DNA from: Chryseobacterium mucoviscidosis | GTDB lineage: Bacteria > Bacteroidota > Bacteroidia > Flavobacteriales > Weeksellaceae | DNA length: 64,000 nucleotides | Direction of reading: 5' to 3' | Assembly (NCBI RefSeq): GCF_002177115.1 | Contig: NZ_MVAG01000071.1 | Coordinates: 33,369 to 97,368, forward strand | Shown: piece after piece, positions 49,677 through 58,255 of the stretch | Layout: each line of letters opens with the position of its first letter | How positions within the stretch are numbered: the stretch's first letter is position 1 | Notes under the pieces: model-generated | Seen by the model: only the letters and a program-made list of their open reading frames with translations | Database searches by the model: none | Told to the model about the DNA's origin: nothing | Position numbers and translations under genes: made by a program

Positions 49677-50999
49677 ATGAAATACAAAAGCATCATCATA
49701 TTACTCTGGATATCGCTGGCAACAGCATTTTTCTTCTTTTTCGTTTTTAATGATGAAAAAACACTGGAAAATTTTGCCATCACTCTTTTGGTATCTACAA
49801 TGTACTCATTCGTTTTGGGAATTGGAAACGGCATCATCAACGATTTTCTCAACAGGAAATTCCCTTGGTCTGAAACCACCAGAACAAGAGCGATCATAAG
49901 CATTGTTTCCATTCTTGTCGCAAACACAGTTTTGGTATATTTCTGTAATTATATGAATTTCGTAGTCATCCAGAAGGCAGCAACCGCCGAAGAATTCTTT
50001 TCCGGCAAGTACAATGTTTCCAACTGGTTCATGATTAATATTGCCCTGCTTATTTCAGCTTTTCTTCATGCCAAAGGTTTCATGGAAGAGCTCAGAAAAA
50101 CATCCAAAAAAGAAGTTGTTGAGCAGAAGCTAATTGCCAAATCTGCCAATGCACAGTTTGAAAGTCTTAAAAACCAGTTAGATCCACATTTTTTATTCAA
50201 TTCTCTGAATGTTTTAAGTTCATTAATTGATGAAAATCCGAAACAGGCGCAGAAGTTTACTGCCTCAATGTCAAAGATTTACAGATATGTTTTAGAACAG
50301 AAAGACAAAGAACTGGTAACGGTGGAAGATGAGCTGGAATTTGCCAAAACCTATTGCGAATTGCTGAAAACCAGATTCGAGGACAGCGTAGATTTTGTTT
50401 TCGAAGTTAAAAAAGAAGATTACAAAAGATTTGTTGTTCCGCTGTCTTTACAGTTGCTTCTGGAGAACTGCATCAAGCATAATTTTGCCACTTCTTCGAA
50501 GCCTCTCATCATTAAAATATTCTCTGAAAATGATACGTTATGTATTGAAAATAATTTACAGGTAAGAGAGCAGATCAAAGAAAGTTCAGGGATCGGTCTT
50601 GCAAATATTGTACAGCGCTATTCTTTACTCACCAAAAGAAATGTTTTTATAGAAAAATCTGAAGATTATTTTAAAGTAAAACTTCCGGTACTTTCTTCTA
50701 AACCGGATGTTGTAAATGAAATAGCCGAAACTAAAAATGAATCTTACGAACGTGCACACAGACGCGTAAAAGAAATAAAAAGCTTCTACGGAAACCTCAT
50801 TTCTTACTGCATCATCATTCCTTTTTTAATCATTTTAAATCTCATCACCAGTCCGGATCGTCTGTGGTTTTACTGGCCGATGTTAGGTTGGGGAATCGGG
50901 CTTGTTGCTCACGGAATGAGTGTTTTCGCTATTGGTAAAAGCTGGGAAGAAAGAAAGATCAGGGAAATTTTAGAAAAACAAAACAGAACATTAAAATAA
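49677..50999 (+). CDS. LytS-type sensor histidine kinase fused to a 2TM domain
   Basis: 440 aa. Four membrane helices at the N-terminus (about 5-140). Then the His_kinase domain with FESLKNQLDPHFLFNSLNVLSSLI (phospho-His in DPHFLFN), PLSLQLLLENCIKHN and a weak ATPase region GIGLANIVQRYSLL. The last 85 residues form a 2TM domain, RVKEIKSFYGNLISYC and FYWPMLGWGIGLVAHG, nearly the same as the protein at 52449. Its partner is probably the LytTR regulator at 53113. The fusion may link signalling to membrane-lipid or 2TM assembly. Confidence 0.88.
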   Translation: MKYKSIIILLWISLATAFFFFFVFNDEKTLENFAITLLVSTMYSFVLGIGNGIINDFLNRKFPWSETTRTRAIISIVSILVANTVLVYFCNYMNFVVIQKAATAEEFFSGKYNVSNWFMINIALLISAFLHAKGFMEELRKTSKKEVVEQKLIAKSANAQFESLKNQLDPHFLFNSLNVLSSLIDENPKQAQKFTASMSKIYRYVLEQKDKELVTVEDELEFAKTYCELLKTRFEDSVDFVFEVKKEDYKRFVVPLSLQLLLENCIKHNFATSSKPLIIKIFSENDTLCIENNLQVREQIKESSGIGLANIVQRYSLLTKRNVFIEKSEDYFKVKLPVLSSKPDVVNEIAETKNESYERAHRRVKEIKSFYGNLISYCIIIPFLIILNLITSPDRLWFYWPMLGWGIGLVAHGMSVFAIGKSWEERKIREILEKQNRTLK

Positions 51000-51004
51000 G
51001 CATC

Positions 51005-51313
51005 ATGGAACCGATAAGAAAAGATGATTTCAGATACAAAGAAGCGGAAAGACAGGTAAAAAGAATCAAAAGATTTTACTTTTCCGTCTTCATTTATATT
51101 GCGGTTAATATTTTCATTTTATATCTGAATTACACAGAATTAAAACCCAATGAATCGATTTTTCAATTGAAATTTTTCGCGCTTCCATTCTTCTGGGGAA
51201 TAGGAGTTGCCATTTCAGCAATGAGAACATTTATTCCGGGGTTTATGCTTGGAAATAAATGGGAAGAAAGAAAAATTAAAGAACTGATGGAAAAGGAAAA
51301 AAACGGCAGATAA
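51005..51313 (+). CDS. 2TM domain protein
   Basis: 102 aa, two transmembrane helices. AERQVKRIKRFYFSVFIYIAVNIFILYLNY is helix 1; FFALPFFWGIGVAISAMRTF is helix 2, with a closing GNKWEERKIKELMEKE. It has the 2TM family layout of the kinase C-terminus. Starts 5 bp after the kinase. Function unknown. Confidence 0.8.
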   Translation: MEPIRKDDFRYKEAERQVKRIKRFYFSVFIYIAVNIFILYLNYTELKPNESIFQLKFFALPFFWGIGVAISAMRTFIPGFMLGNKWEERKIKELMEKEKNGR

Positions 51314-51343
51314 ATTGTTCAACACCTCCAAATACCGTTTGAT

Positions 51344-51910
51344 ATGAAAACTTTACAGATTCTTTTTGCCATTTCTATGGTCGCGTGGTTTTTAAGCGAA
51401 TTTCTTTACAAAAACATCCTGAAATCCGGAGAAAAAGACAATAAAAAGGATAAATCGACTTTAAACTTATTGTGGATTGCCATTCCGCTTTCGATTATAA
51501 GTGCCGTTGCAGTTTCGTATGTTACAAGATTTCCCATTTCTGATGAGGTATGGATTTATTATTCAGGAGCTGTTCTGATATGGATCGGAATTATTTTAAG
51601 ATTCATCATCATTCGTTCTCTGGGAAAATATTTTACGGTTGACGTTACGATTAAAGAAGATCATAAAATAAAAAAAGAAGGATTTTACAGATATCTGAGA
51701 CATCCGTCTTACGCTTTTTCATTGCTTACCTCATTAGGTTTGGGGTTGTATCTGAACAACTGGCTTTCTTTAATTCTGGCTTTTTTAATTCCGTTCATTG
51801 CATTCGGCTACAGAATTAATGTCGAAGAAAAGGCTTTAATTGAGAAGTTCGGAGAAGAATATCTTGAATACCGGAGAAAAACGAAAAAGCTGATTCCTTT
51901 TGTTTATTAA
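51344..51910 (+). CDS. ICMT/PEMT-like membrane methyltransferase
   Basis: 188 aa with four or five membrane helices. The conserved C-terminal block is GFYRYLRHPSYAFSLL, then NVEEKALIEKFGEEYLEYRRKTKKLIPF, the HPxY/EE...Y arrangement of isoprenylcysteine carboxyl methyltransferase and related phospholipid methyltransferases. It probably methylates a lipid or lipid-linked group in the membrane with SAM. Downstream of the kinase and 2TM genes, so membrane composition may be part of this system. Substrate unknown. Confidence 0.85.
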   Translation: MKTLQILFAISMVAWFLSEFLYKNILKSGEKDNKKDKSTLNLLWIAIPLSIISAVAVSYVTRFPISDEVWIYYSGAVLIWIGIILRFIIIRSLGKYFTVDVTIKEDHKIKKEGFYRYLRHPSYAFSLLTSLGLGLYLNNWLSLILAFLIPFIAFGYRINVEEKALIEKFGEEYLEYRRKTKKLIPFVY

Positions 51911-51975
51911 GTTACTTATTTGATGATTTTTAATCAACAAAATCAGGAAAGTTGTTTAACGTAAAACAGTAGAAA

Positions 51976-52136
51976 ACTCTATAGAGTTTCATCTGTGTAG
52001 ACAGCATATTCGCAAGGCGTTCTGCGTTCCGTAGGAACGCTATCTTTAGAAAATTTATCGTATTTAAGATACCAATCCTATGGATTGATTGACGGATTTA
52101 TTCTTATTTCTACACAGATTCTGCTCCTAAAGAGCA
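51976..52136. repeat. palindrome array with inverted repeat
   Basis: Contains ACTCTATAGAGT (51976-51987), GCGTTCC-GTA-GGAACGC (52024-52040), CAATCC-TAT-GGATTG (52073-52087) and TGCTC-CTAAA-GAGCA (52122-52136). A perfect 11-base inverted repeat ATCTGTGTAGA / TCTACACAGAT lies at 51991-52001 and 52109-52119. The rest of 51911-52448 holds a short GTCATTTCAACAAAGGAGAG stretch and the terminator and promoter listed separately; no gene. Confidence 0.7.
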
Positions 52137-52300
52137 AACACTTAACTCCATAATTAAAAATCCTTGCACTGTCATTTCAACAAAGGAGAGATCCAGTCAG
52201 TTTAATAATCATTTGATATAGAAATTGATTACAAATTTCATTTAAAAGCGAATCATACTTTCGTAGCTTTCCTAATCAAACAACTAAAAATATAAAATCA

Positions 52301-52335
52301 AAAAAATCCCGATTCTCCGTTGAGTCGGGATTTTT
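52301..52335. terminator. terminator before the second 2TM operon
   Basis: AAAAAATCCCGA pairs with TCGGGATTTTT (11 bp, 12-base loop). Confidence 0.8.
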
Positions 52336-52399
52336 ACAATTCAGGATGCATATTCTACGGTTCGGTCAGTTAAAATTGATTTGAGGCTGTTTTCCGACC

Positions 52400-52407
52400 T
52401 ACATTTG
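52400..52407 (+). promoter_or_regulatory. -7 promoter element for the 2TM-LytTR operon
   Basis: TACATTTG, with TTTG 16 bases upstream. It precedes the 2TM / 2TM / regulator genes and follows the terminator, so this half-operon has its own promoter. Confidence 0.6.
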
Positions 52408-52448
52408 TCTCAACAAAAACAAACAATTAATCTTTAAAAATAAAAAAT

Positions 52449-52742
52449 ATGGAAACTTACACCAACAAAGAAGAATTAGCGTACGAAAAAGCATCAAGAA
52501 GAGTAAAAGAACTGAAAGGGTTTTACGGAAACCTTACATCGTATTGCCTTGTGATTTCATTTTTAGCCGTGCTGAATCTTTTAACATCGCCACAGTATCT
52601 TTGGTTTTTCTGGCCAATGTTAGGATGGGGATTAGGTCTTGCAGCGCACGCAGCGGGTACTTTCGGAATCGGAAGAGACTGGGAAGAAAGAAAGATCAAA
52701 CAACTGATGGACGAGGAAAGAAAAAACACAAAATCTTTATAA
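52449..52742 (+). CDS. 2TM domain protein
   Basis: 97 aa. AYEKASRRVKELKGFYGNLTSYC, then the helices, and FWPMLGWGLGLAAHAAGTFGIGRDWEERKIKQL. Almost the same as the last 85 residues of the kinase at 49677 (GFYGNL, WPMLGWG, DWEERKIK), which suggests a duplicated module. Stands first behind a TAnnTTTG promoter. Confidence 0.82.
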   Translation: METYTNKEELAYEKASRRVKELKGFYGNLTSYCLVISFLAVLNLLTSPQYLWFFWPMLGWGLGLAAHAAGTFGIGRDWEERKIKQLMDEERKNTKSL

Positions 52743-52777
52743 CCAACATTCAATTTTAACTTTAAAAATAGATTATC

Positions 52778-53053
52778 ATGAATTACAATCAGGCACAGGA
52801 AAGAGTAAACGATCTTAAAAAATTCTACAAAAGCCTTTTATGGTTTGGGATCGTGGCAGTAATTATTTTCGGAGACGATATTTTAGAAAAAGGAATATTT
52901 AATTTTTCATTGTGGAACGGATCAATCATTCTTACCATCTGGGGAATTATTTTAACCGTAAAAGCCGTAAAACTATTCCTTCTGGATTCCGAATGGGAAA
53001 GAGAAGTGATGGAAAAAGAAATGAAAAAATCAAAAGAACCGCTGAAGTTTTAA
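52778..53053 (+). CDS. 2TM domain protein, divergent
   Basis: 91 aa. NQAQERVNDLKKFYKSLLWFGIVAVIIFGDD and WNGSIILTIWGIILTVKAVKLFLLDSEWEREVMEKEMKK. It keeps the RVNDLKKFY start and the W-E-R ending of the 2TM family but has lost the WPMLGWG motif. Lies between the 2TM gene and the regulator. Confidence 0.75.
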   Translation: MNYNQAQERVNDLKKFYKSLLWFGIVAVIIFGDDILEKGIFNFSLWNGSIILTIWGIILTVKAVKLFLLDSEWEREVMEKEMKKSKEPLKF

Positions 53054-53112
53054 AACTGACAATTTTTGATTACTTTTATTTCGAAATTATAAAAAACTAA
53101 AACAGGAACTCA

Positions 53113-53856
53113 ATGATCAAGACTGTCATTATCGAAGACGAAAAACCCGCTTCAAGGAAACTGGAAAGAATGCTTAACGAATTTCCTGAAATAGAGATCG
53201 TTGCAAAAATAGAATCCGTAGAAGAAGGAGTGGAGTGGTTTTCAGAAAATGAACATCCGCAGCTCATCTTTTCAGATATTGTTCTGGGAGACGGTCTGTC
53301 TTTCGATATCTTCGAGAAAGTTCCGACAAAAGGATTTATCATTTACACGACAGCTTTTGATCAGTATACCTTAAAAGCGTTCAAGCTGAACAGCATCGAT
53401 TATCTTCTGAAGCCTATTTTAGATGAAGATCTTGCCGGAGCGATCGAAAAATTCAAATCATTTATTCCTTCAGATAATTCCGTCAATTCACACGAAATTA
53501 AGCAGTTAATAAAAAAGGAGAAAAGCACGCTTTCCAGAATTCTGGTGAAGATAGGCTACAACCTGAAAATCGTACAGACGCATGAAGTAAGCTGTTTTTT
53601 CAGCGAAAATAAAATTGTTTATTTACAGACTCAGGAAAGAACGTATCCTTCGGATTTCACACTGGACGAACTGGAAGAAGTGCTGGATGAAAAGAAATTC
53701 TTCCGCGTAAACCGGCAGTTTATCATCAATTCAGATTACATTAAAAATATCCACACTTCACCCAATTACAAAGTTGAACTGGAATTTCAGCCACAGGAAG
53801 AAATTACCGTAAGCCGCGACCGCGTAAAAGATTTTAAAGACTGGTTGGTAAGTTAA
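53113..53856 (+). CDS. LytTR-family response regulator
   Basis: 247 aa. Receiver domain (about 1-120) with IEDEKPASRKLERML, phospho-acceptor Asp in LIFSDIVLGDGLSFDIF, and the Thr/Lys region FIIYTTAFDQYTLKAFKLNSIDYLLKPI. The C-terminal LytTR DNA-binding domain (about 145-245) has FFRVNRQFIINSDYIKNI and the closing ISRDRVKDFKDWL-like strand. It binds DNA when phosphorylated, probably by the LytS-type kinase at 49677, and likely controls this locus. Confidence 0.92.
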   Translation: MIKTVIIEDEKPASRKLERMLNEFPEIEIVAKIESVEEGVEWFSENEHPQLIFSDIVLGDGLSFDIFEKVPTKGFIIYTTAFDQYTLKAFKLNSIDYLLKPILDEDLAGAIEKFKSFIPSDNSVNSHEIKQLIKKEKSTLSRILVKIGYNLKIVQTHEVSCFFSENKIVYLQTQERTYPSDFTLDELEEVLDEKKFFRVNRQFIINSDYIKNIHTSPNYKVELEFQPQEEITVSRDRVKDFKDWLVS

Positions 53857-53919
53857 AACCCAAAACAAAAAACTTTAAACCTAAAAACTCAAATCTATCA
53901 ACCATCAACTGTTGATTAA

Positions 53920-54816
53920 TTATCTGTAATCGATACGGTTAGATTCCGTGTCTTCAAGCTGTTTGATAATCGATTTCGGAATTTCATCGCTATCGATCGG
54001 AAAACTGATGGAGTCTGAAATAAAGGTTTTCCGGTCTGCTTTCTGGAAAATTTCGAAAAGGGCAATCGGTTCCTGATTAAAACTGATACACGTACTTATA
54101 AAATGCAACTCATGGAGCTTATACTCTGGATTTTTCAGCTTTTCCTTGATGTCTTTTATTCTTGAGATAAAATGACGCTGCCGGATGAACGTATTGCTGT
54201 TCATGATGATAAAGACATAATCGGAATAGGCTGTTATTTTTCCAAAATATTTATGACGGTCGCCGCCGCTTCTTTCGACGAAATATTCTCCGGACGTTTC
54301 AGATTTGTAGATTTCCGTCGCAGAACGCCAGATCCTGTCTTCTTTTGCCTGTAAAGGATTTTCCGGAAGATTTCTGTTGTAGGAATACCAACAGCCGACA
54401 AGACGGTCCAGCAAAGCGGTGTTTGGCTTTACATTATTCATATCAATCTTCAGATCGTTAAAATTGAATGATTCTGTGTTGGAATTGATAAAATCGATAT
54501 AACTGGAATATCCTAAAACTTTAACAATCATACTGATTTTGGCAAGATTTGGCTTGCTCAGCACTGCATTTTCATTCTGGTGATGTTTCTTTAATTTGTT
54601 GATAATCAAATGTTCATAAAGGTAATTTGAACCTAAAAGATCCGGGCTTCTTTTACTGTTGTTCTCTGAGGTTTCCTGAATAATCAGATCATTAAGTTCT
54701 GCAACGATGTAAGACCATTCGGTTTTGGATACATCTTCCCAGTGGTGTTTTTTCAGGAAATGCAACGCCAGAAAATTCATCAGTTTTTCTATGTGTAGTA
54801 TATCTTCTTTTTTCAT
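53920..54816 (-). CDS. hypothetical protein
   Basis: 298 aa, soluble. The N-terminal 120 residues are helical (HIEKLMNFLALHFLKKHHWEDVSKTEWSYIV, KILGYSSYIDFIN-like). The rest is mixed strand and helix with LVGCWYSYNRNLPENPLQAKEDRIWRSATEIYKSE and SGGDRHKYFGKI. No catalytic motif or membrane segment. Family not recognised. It stands alone, convergent with the regulator gene. Confidence 0.65.
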   Translation of the reverse strand: MKKEDILHIEKLMNFLALHFLKKHHWEDVSKTEWSYIVAELNDLIIQETSENNSKRSPDLLGSNYLYEHLIINKLKKHHQNENAVLSKPNLAKISMIVKVLGYSSYIDFINSNTESFNFNDLKIDMNNVKPNTALLDRLVGCWYSYNRNLPENPLQAKEDRIWRSATEIYKSETSGEYFVERSGGDRHKYFGKITAYSDYVFIIMNSNTFIRQRHFISRIKDIKEKLKNPEYKLHELHFISTCISFNQEPIALFEIFQKADRKTFISDSISFPIDSDEIPKSIIKQLEDTESNRIDYR

Positions 54817-54928
54817 CTTTCAATTTATAAGACTAATATAAGATAATTTTAAAACTAAATGAGACTGTTGCAAGACTTTTATATCTCAACATCCAACGAT
54901 ATTTGAGTAGAAATTAAAAGTTAAAACA

Positions 54929-55690
54929 ATGGAAACAAAAATGGTATTACAAAATGATCCTCTCTGGAACAGGCTTCAGGAATTCTCATTAGATGAATCT
55001 GCTGCCAATTTTCCTTTCTCAAAGAAACTGGCAAAAGAAGAAAACTGGACAGAAACATTTACCCGAAAAGCGATTGATGAATACAAAAAATTCGTCTACC
55101 TCTGCTGTAAACTTCCAAATGGTGCTTCACCAAGCGAAATTATAGACAAAGTATGGCATATGCATCTCATTTACACACAAAACTACTGGGAAGAATTCTG
55201 TCCGGAAGTTTTGCAGCAGAAACTGCATCATCAACCATCACAAGGCGGAGAAAACGAAAATGAAAAACATAAAAGCTGGTTTGCGGAAACTTTAGAAAAT
55301 TATGAGAAAATATTTGAGCAGGAACCGCCGAAAGATATCTGGAAATCGACTCAAATTCCTTCAAAAAAGAGAAAAATATCGCCTTTTGTTAAAATTTTTA
55401 TTCTTTTAAGCATTTCTTTGGTGATTTATTCCTGTATGGAAAACAATAACGGAGGTTGGGGAATATTCCTGACTCTTATTTTCGTCTTCGTGCTGATCGT
55501 AATGATTATAAAAGCATTCAGTACAAATAACGAATCCAATAAAGGTAATAGAGATAACGGAAGTGATGGCGGCTTTTTCTACACCTGTGGAAGCGACAGT
55601 TCACACAGCGACGGAGGTTCCGGTTGCGGCAGTTCCTGCGGAAGCAGTTGTGGAAGCGGATGCGGTGGTTGCGGAGGTGGAGGAGATTAA
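54929..55690 (+). CDS. glycine-rich domain protein with Gly/Cys tail
   Basis: 253 aa. The N-terminal domain (about 10-130) has KAIDEYKKFVYLCCKLPNGASPSEIIDKVWHMHLIYTQNYWEEFCPEVL, typical of the plant-like glycine-rich (GRDP, DUF1399) family. The WHxHL motif is the hallmark. Two membrane helices follow (about 153-190). The last 40 residues are Gly/Ser/Cys-rich: SGCGSSCGSSCGSGCGGCGG, eight or more Cys. This could bind metal or form disulphides. The next gene starts 16 bp after it. Confidence 0.8.
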   Translation: METKMVLQNDPLWNRLQEFSLDESAANFPFSKKLAKEENWTETFTRKAIDEYKKFVYLCCKLPNGASPSEIIDKVWHMHLIYTQNYWEEFCPEVLQQKLHHQPSQGGENENEKHKSWFAETLENYEKIFEQEPPKDIWKSTQIPSKKRKISPFVKIFILLSISLVIYSCMENNNGGWGIFLTLIFVFVLIVMIIKAFSTNNESNKGNRDNGSDGGFFYTCGSDSSHSDGGSGCGSSCGSSCGSGCGGCGGGGD

Positions 55691-55706
55691 CCGAAATACA
55701 ATACAC

Positions 55707-56057
55707 ATGAAAAAAATCCTTATCCACACAATTCCGGTGCTCATAAGTCTGATCTGGCTTATTGCAATCAACCATACTTTAGATCCGATTTCTTTGAAAG
55801 GACACTATTTTCTCAAATTCTATTTCATTCTCGTCCTTGGATTTTATGCCTCTGTTTTTGCGCTGAAATTTTTTGGAGAAACCATTTCGAGAACAACTTT
55901 TTACTTCCTGATTTCTATATTTCTATTAGGAGTTATAAAATTAGCCAAAGGAATCTTTTTAGGAAAACCAGTTGGTTATTTAATGATGATTTTAATATTG
56001 GAAATTATTGTATTTGTGTTTCTTAATTTATTCTATGTAAACCATAAAATGAAATAG
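55707..56057 (+). CDS. four-helix membrane protein, unknown
   Basis: 116 aa from the ATG at 55707. Four hydrophobic helices: TIPVLISLIWLIAIN, YFLKFYFILVLGFYASVFAL, TTFYFLISIFLLGVIKL and YLMMILILEIIVFVFLNLFY. It is 16 bp after the glycine-rich gene and probably co-transcribed. Family not recognised. Confidence 0.65.
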   Translation: MKKILIHTIPVLISLIWLIAINHTLDPISLKGHYFLKFYFILVLGFYASVFALKFFGETISRTTFYFLISIFLLGVIKLAKGIFLGKPVGYLMMILILEIIVFVFLNLFYVNHKMK

Positions 56058-56083
56058 AAATTGATGTTTTTTCAAACAAAAAA

Positions 56084-56105
56084 CCCGAAACTAAAACGCT
56101 TCGGG
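56084..56105. terminator. terminator between convergent genes
   Basis: CCCGAA and TTCGGG (6 bp) with flanking AAAA and ATTATTATTT serve both the plus-strand membrane gene and mnmA. Confidence 0.6.
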
Positions 56106-56129
56106 ATTATTATTTAGATAAGATTTATT

Positions 56130-57317
56130 TTAGGAAATAACTCCGCTTCCGATCAGCTCTTCGCCGATGTACCACGATGCAAACTGCCCTTCTGCAATGG
56201 CAGACTGCGATTCTTCAAATTCCACATAGAATCCTTCTTCAAACTGATATAAAGTTGCTTTCTGCAATGGCTGTCTGTATCTGAATCTTGCCATTACTTC
56301 CATCGATTCTCCGTTTTTCAGTCTCAGATCTTCACGAACCCAGTGCAGTTCAGAATTATCAATTTTTAAGACTCTTTTAAGAAGTCCCGGAAACTGATGT
56401 CCTTCTCCCACGAAAAGAATATTGTTTTCCATGTCTCTGGAGATGATAAAACAGCTTTCTTTATGTCCGCCGATTCCAAGTCCTTTACTTTGTCCGATCG
56501 TGAAAAACTGAGCTCCCTGATGTTTTCCGATAACTTTACCGTCTGTCTTTTTGTAATTGATTTTTCGGCTGAGGTATTCCAATTCTTCCTGTTTTAACGA
56601 AAATTCAGGCATTTCTTCAGCAAAAAGGGGAGAATCTTTGAAAATTTCTACGATTTCGCCTTCTTTTGGAACCAATTGCTGCTGTAAGAATTGCGGTAAA
56701 CTTACTTTTCCGATAAAACACAATCCCTGAGAATCTTTTTTATCTGCCGTTACCAAGCCGATTTCTTTGGCAATTTCTCTAACCTGAGGTTTTGTAAGCT
56801 CTCCAATCGGAAATAATGCTTTAGAAAGCTGATCCTGACTTAGCTGACATAAGAAGTAGGACTGGTCTTTATTGTTGTCTTTTCCGGCAAGAAGATGGAA
56901 AATTTCTTTTCCGTTTTCATCGATCGTTGAATCTACTCTTGCATAATGTCCGGTGGCGACTTTATCTGCGCCAAGAGACATTGCCGTCTTCATAAAAACA
57001 TCGAATTTTACTTCTCTGTTGCAGAGAACATCAGGATTCGGAGTTCTTCCTTTCTGATATTCGTCGAACATATAATCTACGATTCTTTCCTTGTAAAGAT
57101 CGCTCATATCGATCACCTGAAACGGAATTCCAAGCTTTTGAGCCACCATTAAGGCATCATTGCTGTCCTCGATCCACGGACATTCATCTTCCAGCGTTAC
57201 CGAAGCATCGTTCCAGTTTCTCATAAACAAAGCCACCACTTCATGACCTTGCTGCTGCAGCAGATACGCTGTAACACTGGAATCCACACCTCCGGATAAT
57301 CCTACTACTACTTTCAT
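56130..57317 (-). CDS. mnmA: tRNA 2-thiouridylase MnmA
   Basis: 395 aa. P-loop [34 protein letters not shown], then [16 protein letters not shown] with the first catalytic Cys. ATGHYARVD and [18 protein letters not shown] hold the second catalytic Cys, and [21 protein letters not shown] follows. MnmA adds sulphur to position 2 of U34 in Lys, Glu and Gln tRNAs, the same wobble base modified by MnmG. Single gene with its own promoter. Confidence 0.96.
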   Translation of the reverse strand: MKVVVGLSGGVDSSVTAYLLQQQGHEVVALFMRNWNDASVTLEDECPWIEDSNDALMVAQKLGIPFQVIDMSDLYKERIVDYMFDEYQKGRTPNPDVLCNREVKFDVFMKTAMSLGADKVATGHYARVDSTIDENGKEIFHLLAGKDNNKDQSYFLCQLSQDQLSKALFPIGELTKPQVREIAKEIGLVTADKKDSQGLCFIGKVSLPQFLQQQLVPKEGEIVEIFKDSPLFAEEMPEFSLKQEELEYLSRKINYKKTDGKVIGKHQGAQFFTIGQSKGLGIGGHKESCFIISRDMENNILFVGEGHQFPGLLKRVLKIDNSELHWVREDLRLKNGESMEVMARFRYRQPLQKATLYQFEEGFYVEFEESQSAIAEGQFASWYIGEELIGSGVIS

Positions 57318-57367
57318 GTTATTTCAATTTTACGAAACTCTTAACGGGAGTTCTTAGTTTGACGCTG

Positions 57368-57375
57368 CAAAAATA
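57368..57375 (-). promoter_or_regulatory. -7 promoter element for mnmA
   Basis: Minus-strand TATTTTTG, followed by CAGCGTC, the same surroundings as the rnr promoter. Confidence 0.45.
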
Positions 57376-57434
57376 CAATTAAAAAGATTCGTAAAAAAGT
57401 GATAATTTTAGACATCGATAAAAACAATTTAAAT

Positions 57435-57962
57435 ATGAAAAAACTGATTATTTCTTTATGTGTTTCATTTTCCGGCTTGCTGTTTTCTCAGGTTGCTGTA
57501 AATGCTTCTCCTGAAAATAATAATCGCTGGACTTTCGGAGGCGGAATCGGATTTGGTTTCGGAAGCAACAATTACTTTACTCTTTCAGCGGCTCCAAGAG
57601 TGGGTTACCGACTTACGGACGATCTTGAAGGCGGAGTTTTGGGAAGTGTTTCCTGGCAGAAATCAAATGCTTACAGTTCTACGATGTTCGGAGTTGGTCC
57701 TTTTCTGAATTATTATATTGCAAGAACGTTTTTCGTAAGTGCCAATTATCAGCATTATTTCATCAATTATAAAGACAAATTTTATGATTTTAAAGCTAAT
57801 GCAGACGAAGATGCATTGTATCTTGGCGGCGGTTATATGCAGAGAATCGGGAATAATTCTTATTTACAGTTAGGCTTGATGTATAATGTTTTATGGAAAG
57901 AAAATTCGAGTATTTTCTCAAGTGGATTAGTTCCGAATATAGGATTTGTGGTGGGGCTTTAG
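57435..57962 (+). CDS. outer-membrane beta-barrel protein
   Basis: 175 aa from the ATG at 57435. Signal peptide ends LLFSQ or VNAS. The body alternates strands with FGGGIGFGFGSNNYFTLSAAPRVGYRL, FGVGPFLNYYIARTFFVSANYQHYF and LYLGGGYMQRIGNNSYLQLGLMYN, ending IGFVVGL with a hydrophobic C-terminus, the layout of an 8-stranded OmpA/OmpX-like barrel. Function unknown. Confidence 0.82.
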   Translation: MKKLIISLCVSFSGLLFSQVAVNASPENNNRWTFGGGIGFGFGSNNYFTLSAAPRVGYRLTDDLEGGVLGSVSWQKSNAYSSTMFGVGPFLNYYIARTFFVSANYQHYFINYKDKFYDFKANADEDALYLGGGYMQRIGNNSYLQLGLMYNVLWKENSSIFSSGLVPNIGFVVGL

Positions 57963-58107
57963 TTTGTATTCTGAAAGGTGAGGTTTAAGATCACTACATT
58001 CAGATCAGCGACATCTACAAAATCTGCGCGAATAATTTAAATGCAAACGGACAAATTTTTTAACAAATAAGCACTACAGAATTAGAATAAAAACGAACAA
58101 ATAAAAG

Positions 58108-58220
58108 AGTCCGTCTCACAACTAGTGAAAACGGACTTTTTTTATGTTTTTTCTCGACCTCCTGATAGAGAATGGTTTTCGTACAGTGGAATCTAAACCC
58201 ACATCATAGAGTTGTGAGAC
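58108..58220. repeat. element bounded by an 11-base inverted repeat
   Basis: GTCTCACAACT (58113-58123) and AGTTGTGAGAC (58210-58220) are perfect complements; the flanking AGAGT is shared too. The left part also forms a terminator-like stem, AGTCCGT (58108-58114) with ACGGACT (58131-58137) and a T-tract. A short open frame inside could be the remains of a transposase tail. Possibly an insertion-sequence relic. Confidence 0.4.
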
Positions 58221-58255
58221 TAACTCTTCTATTATATTAAATTATTTACTTACGA

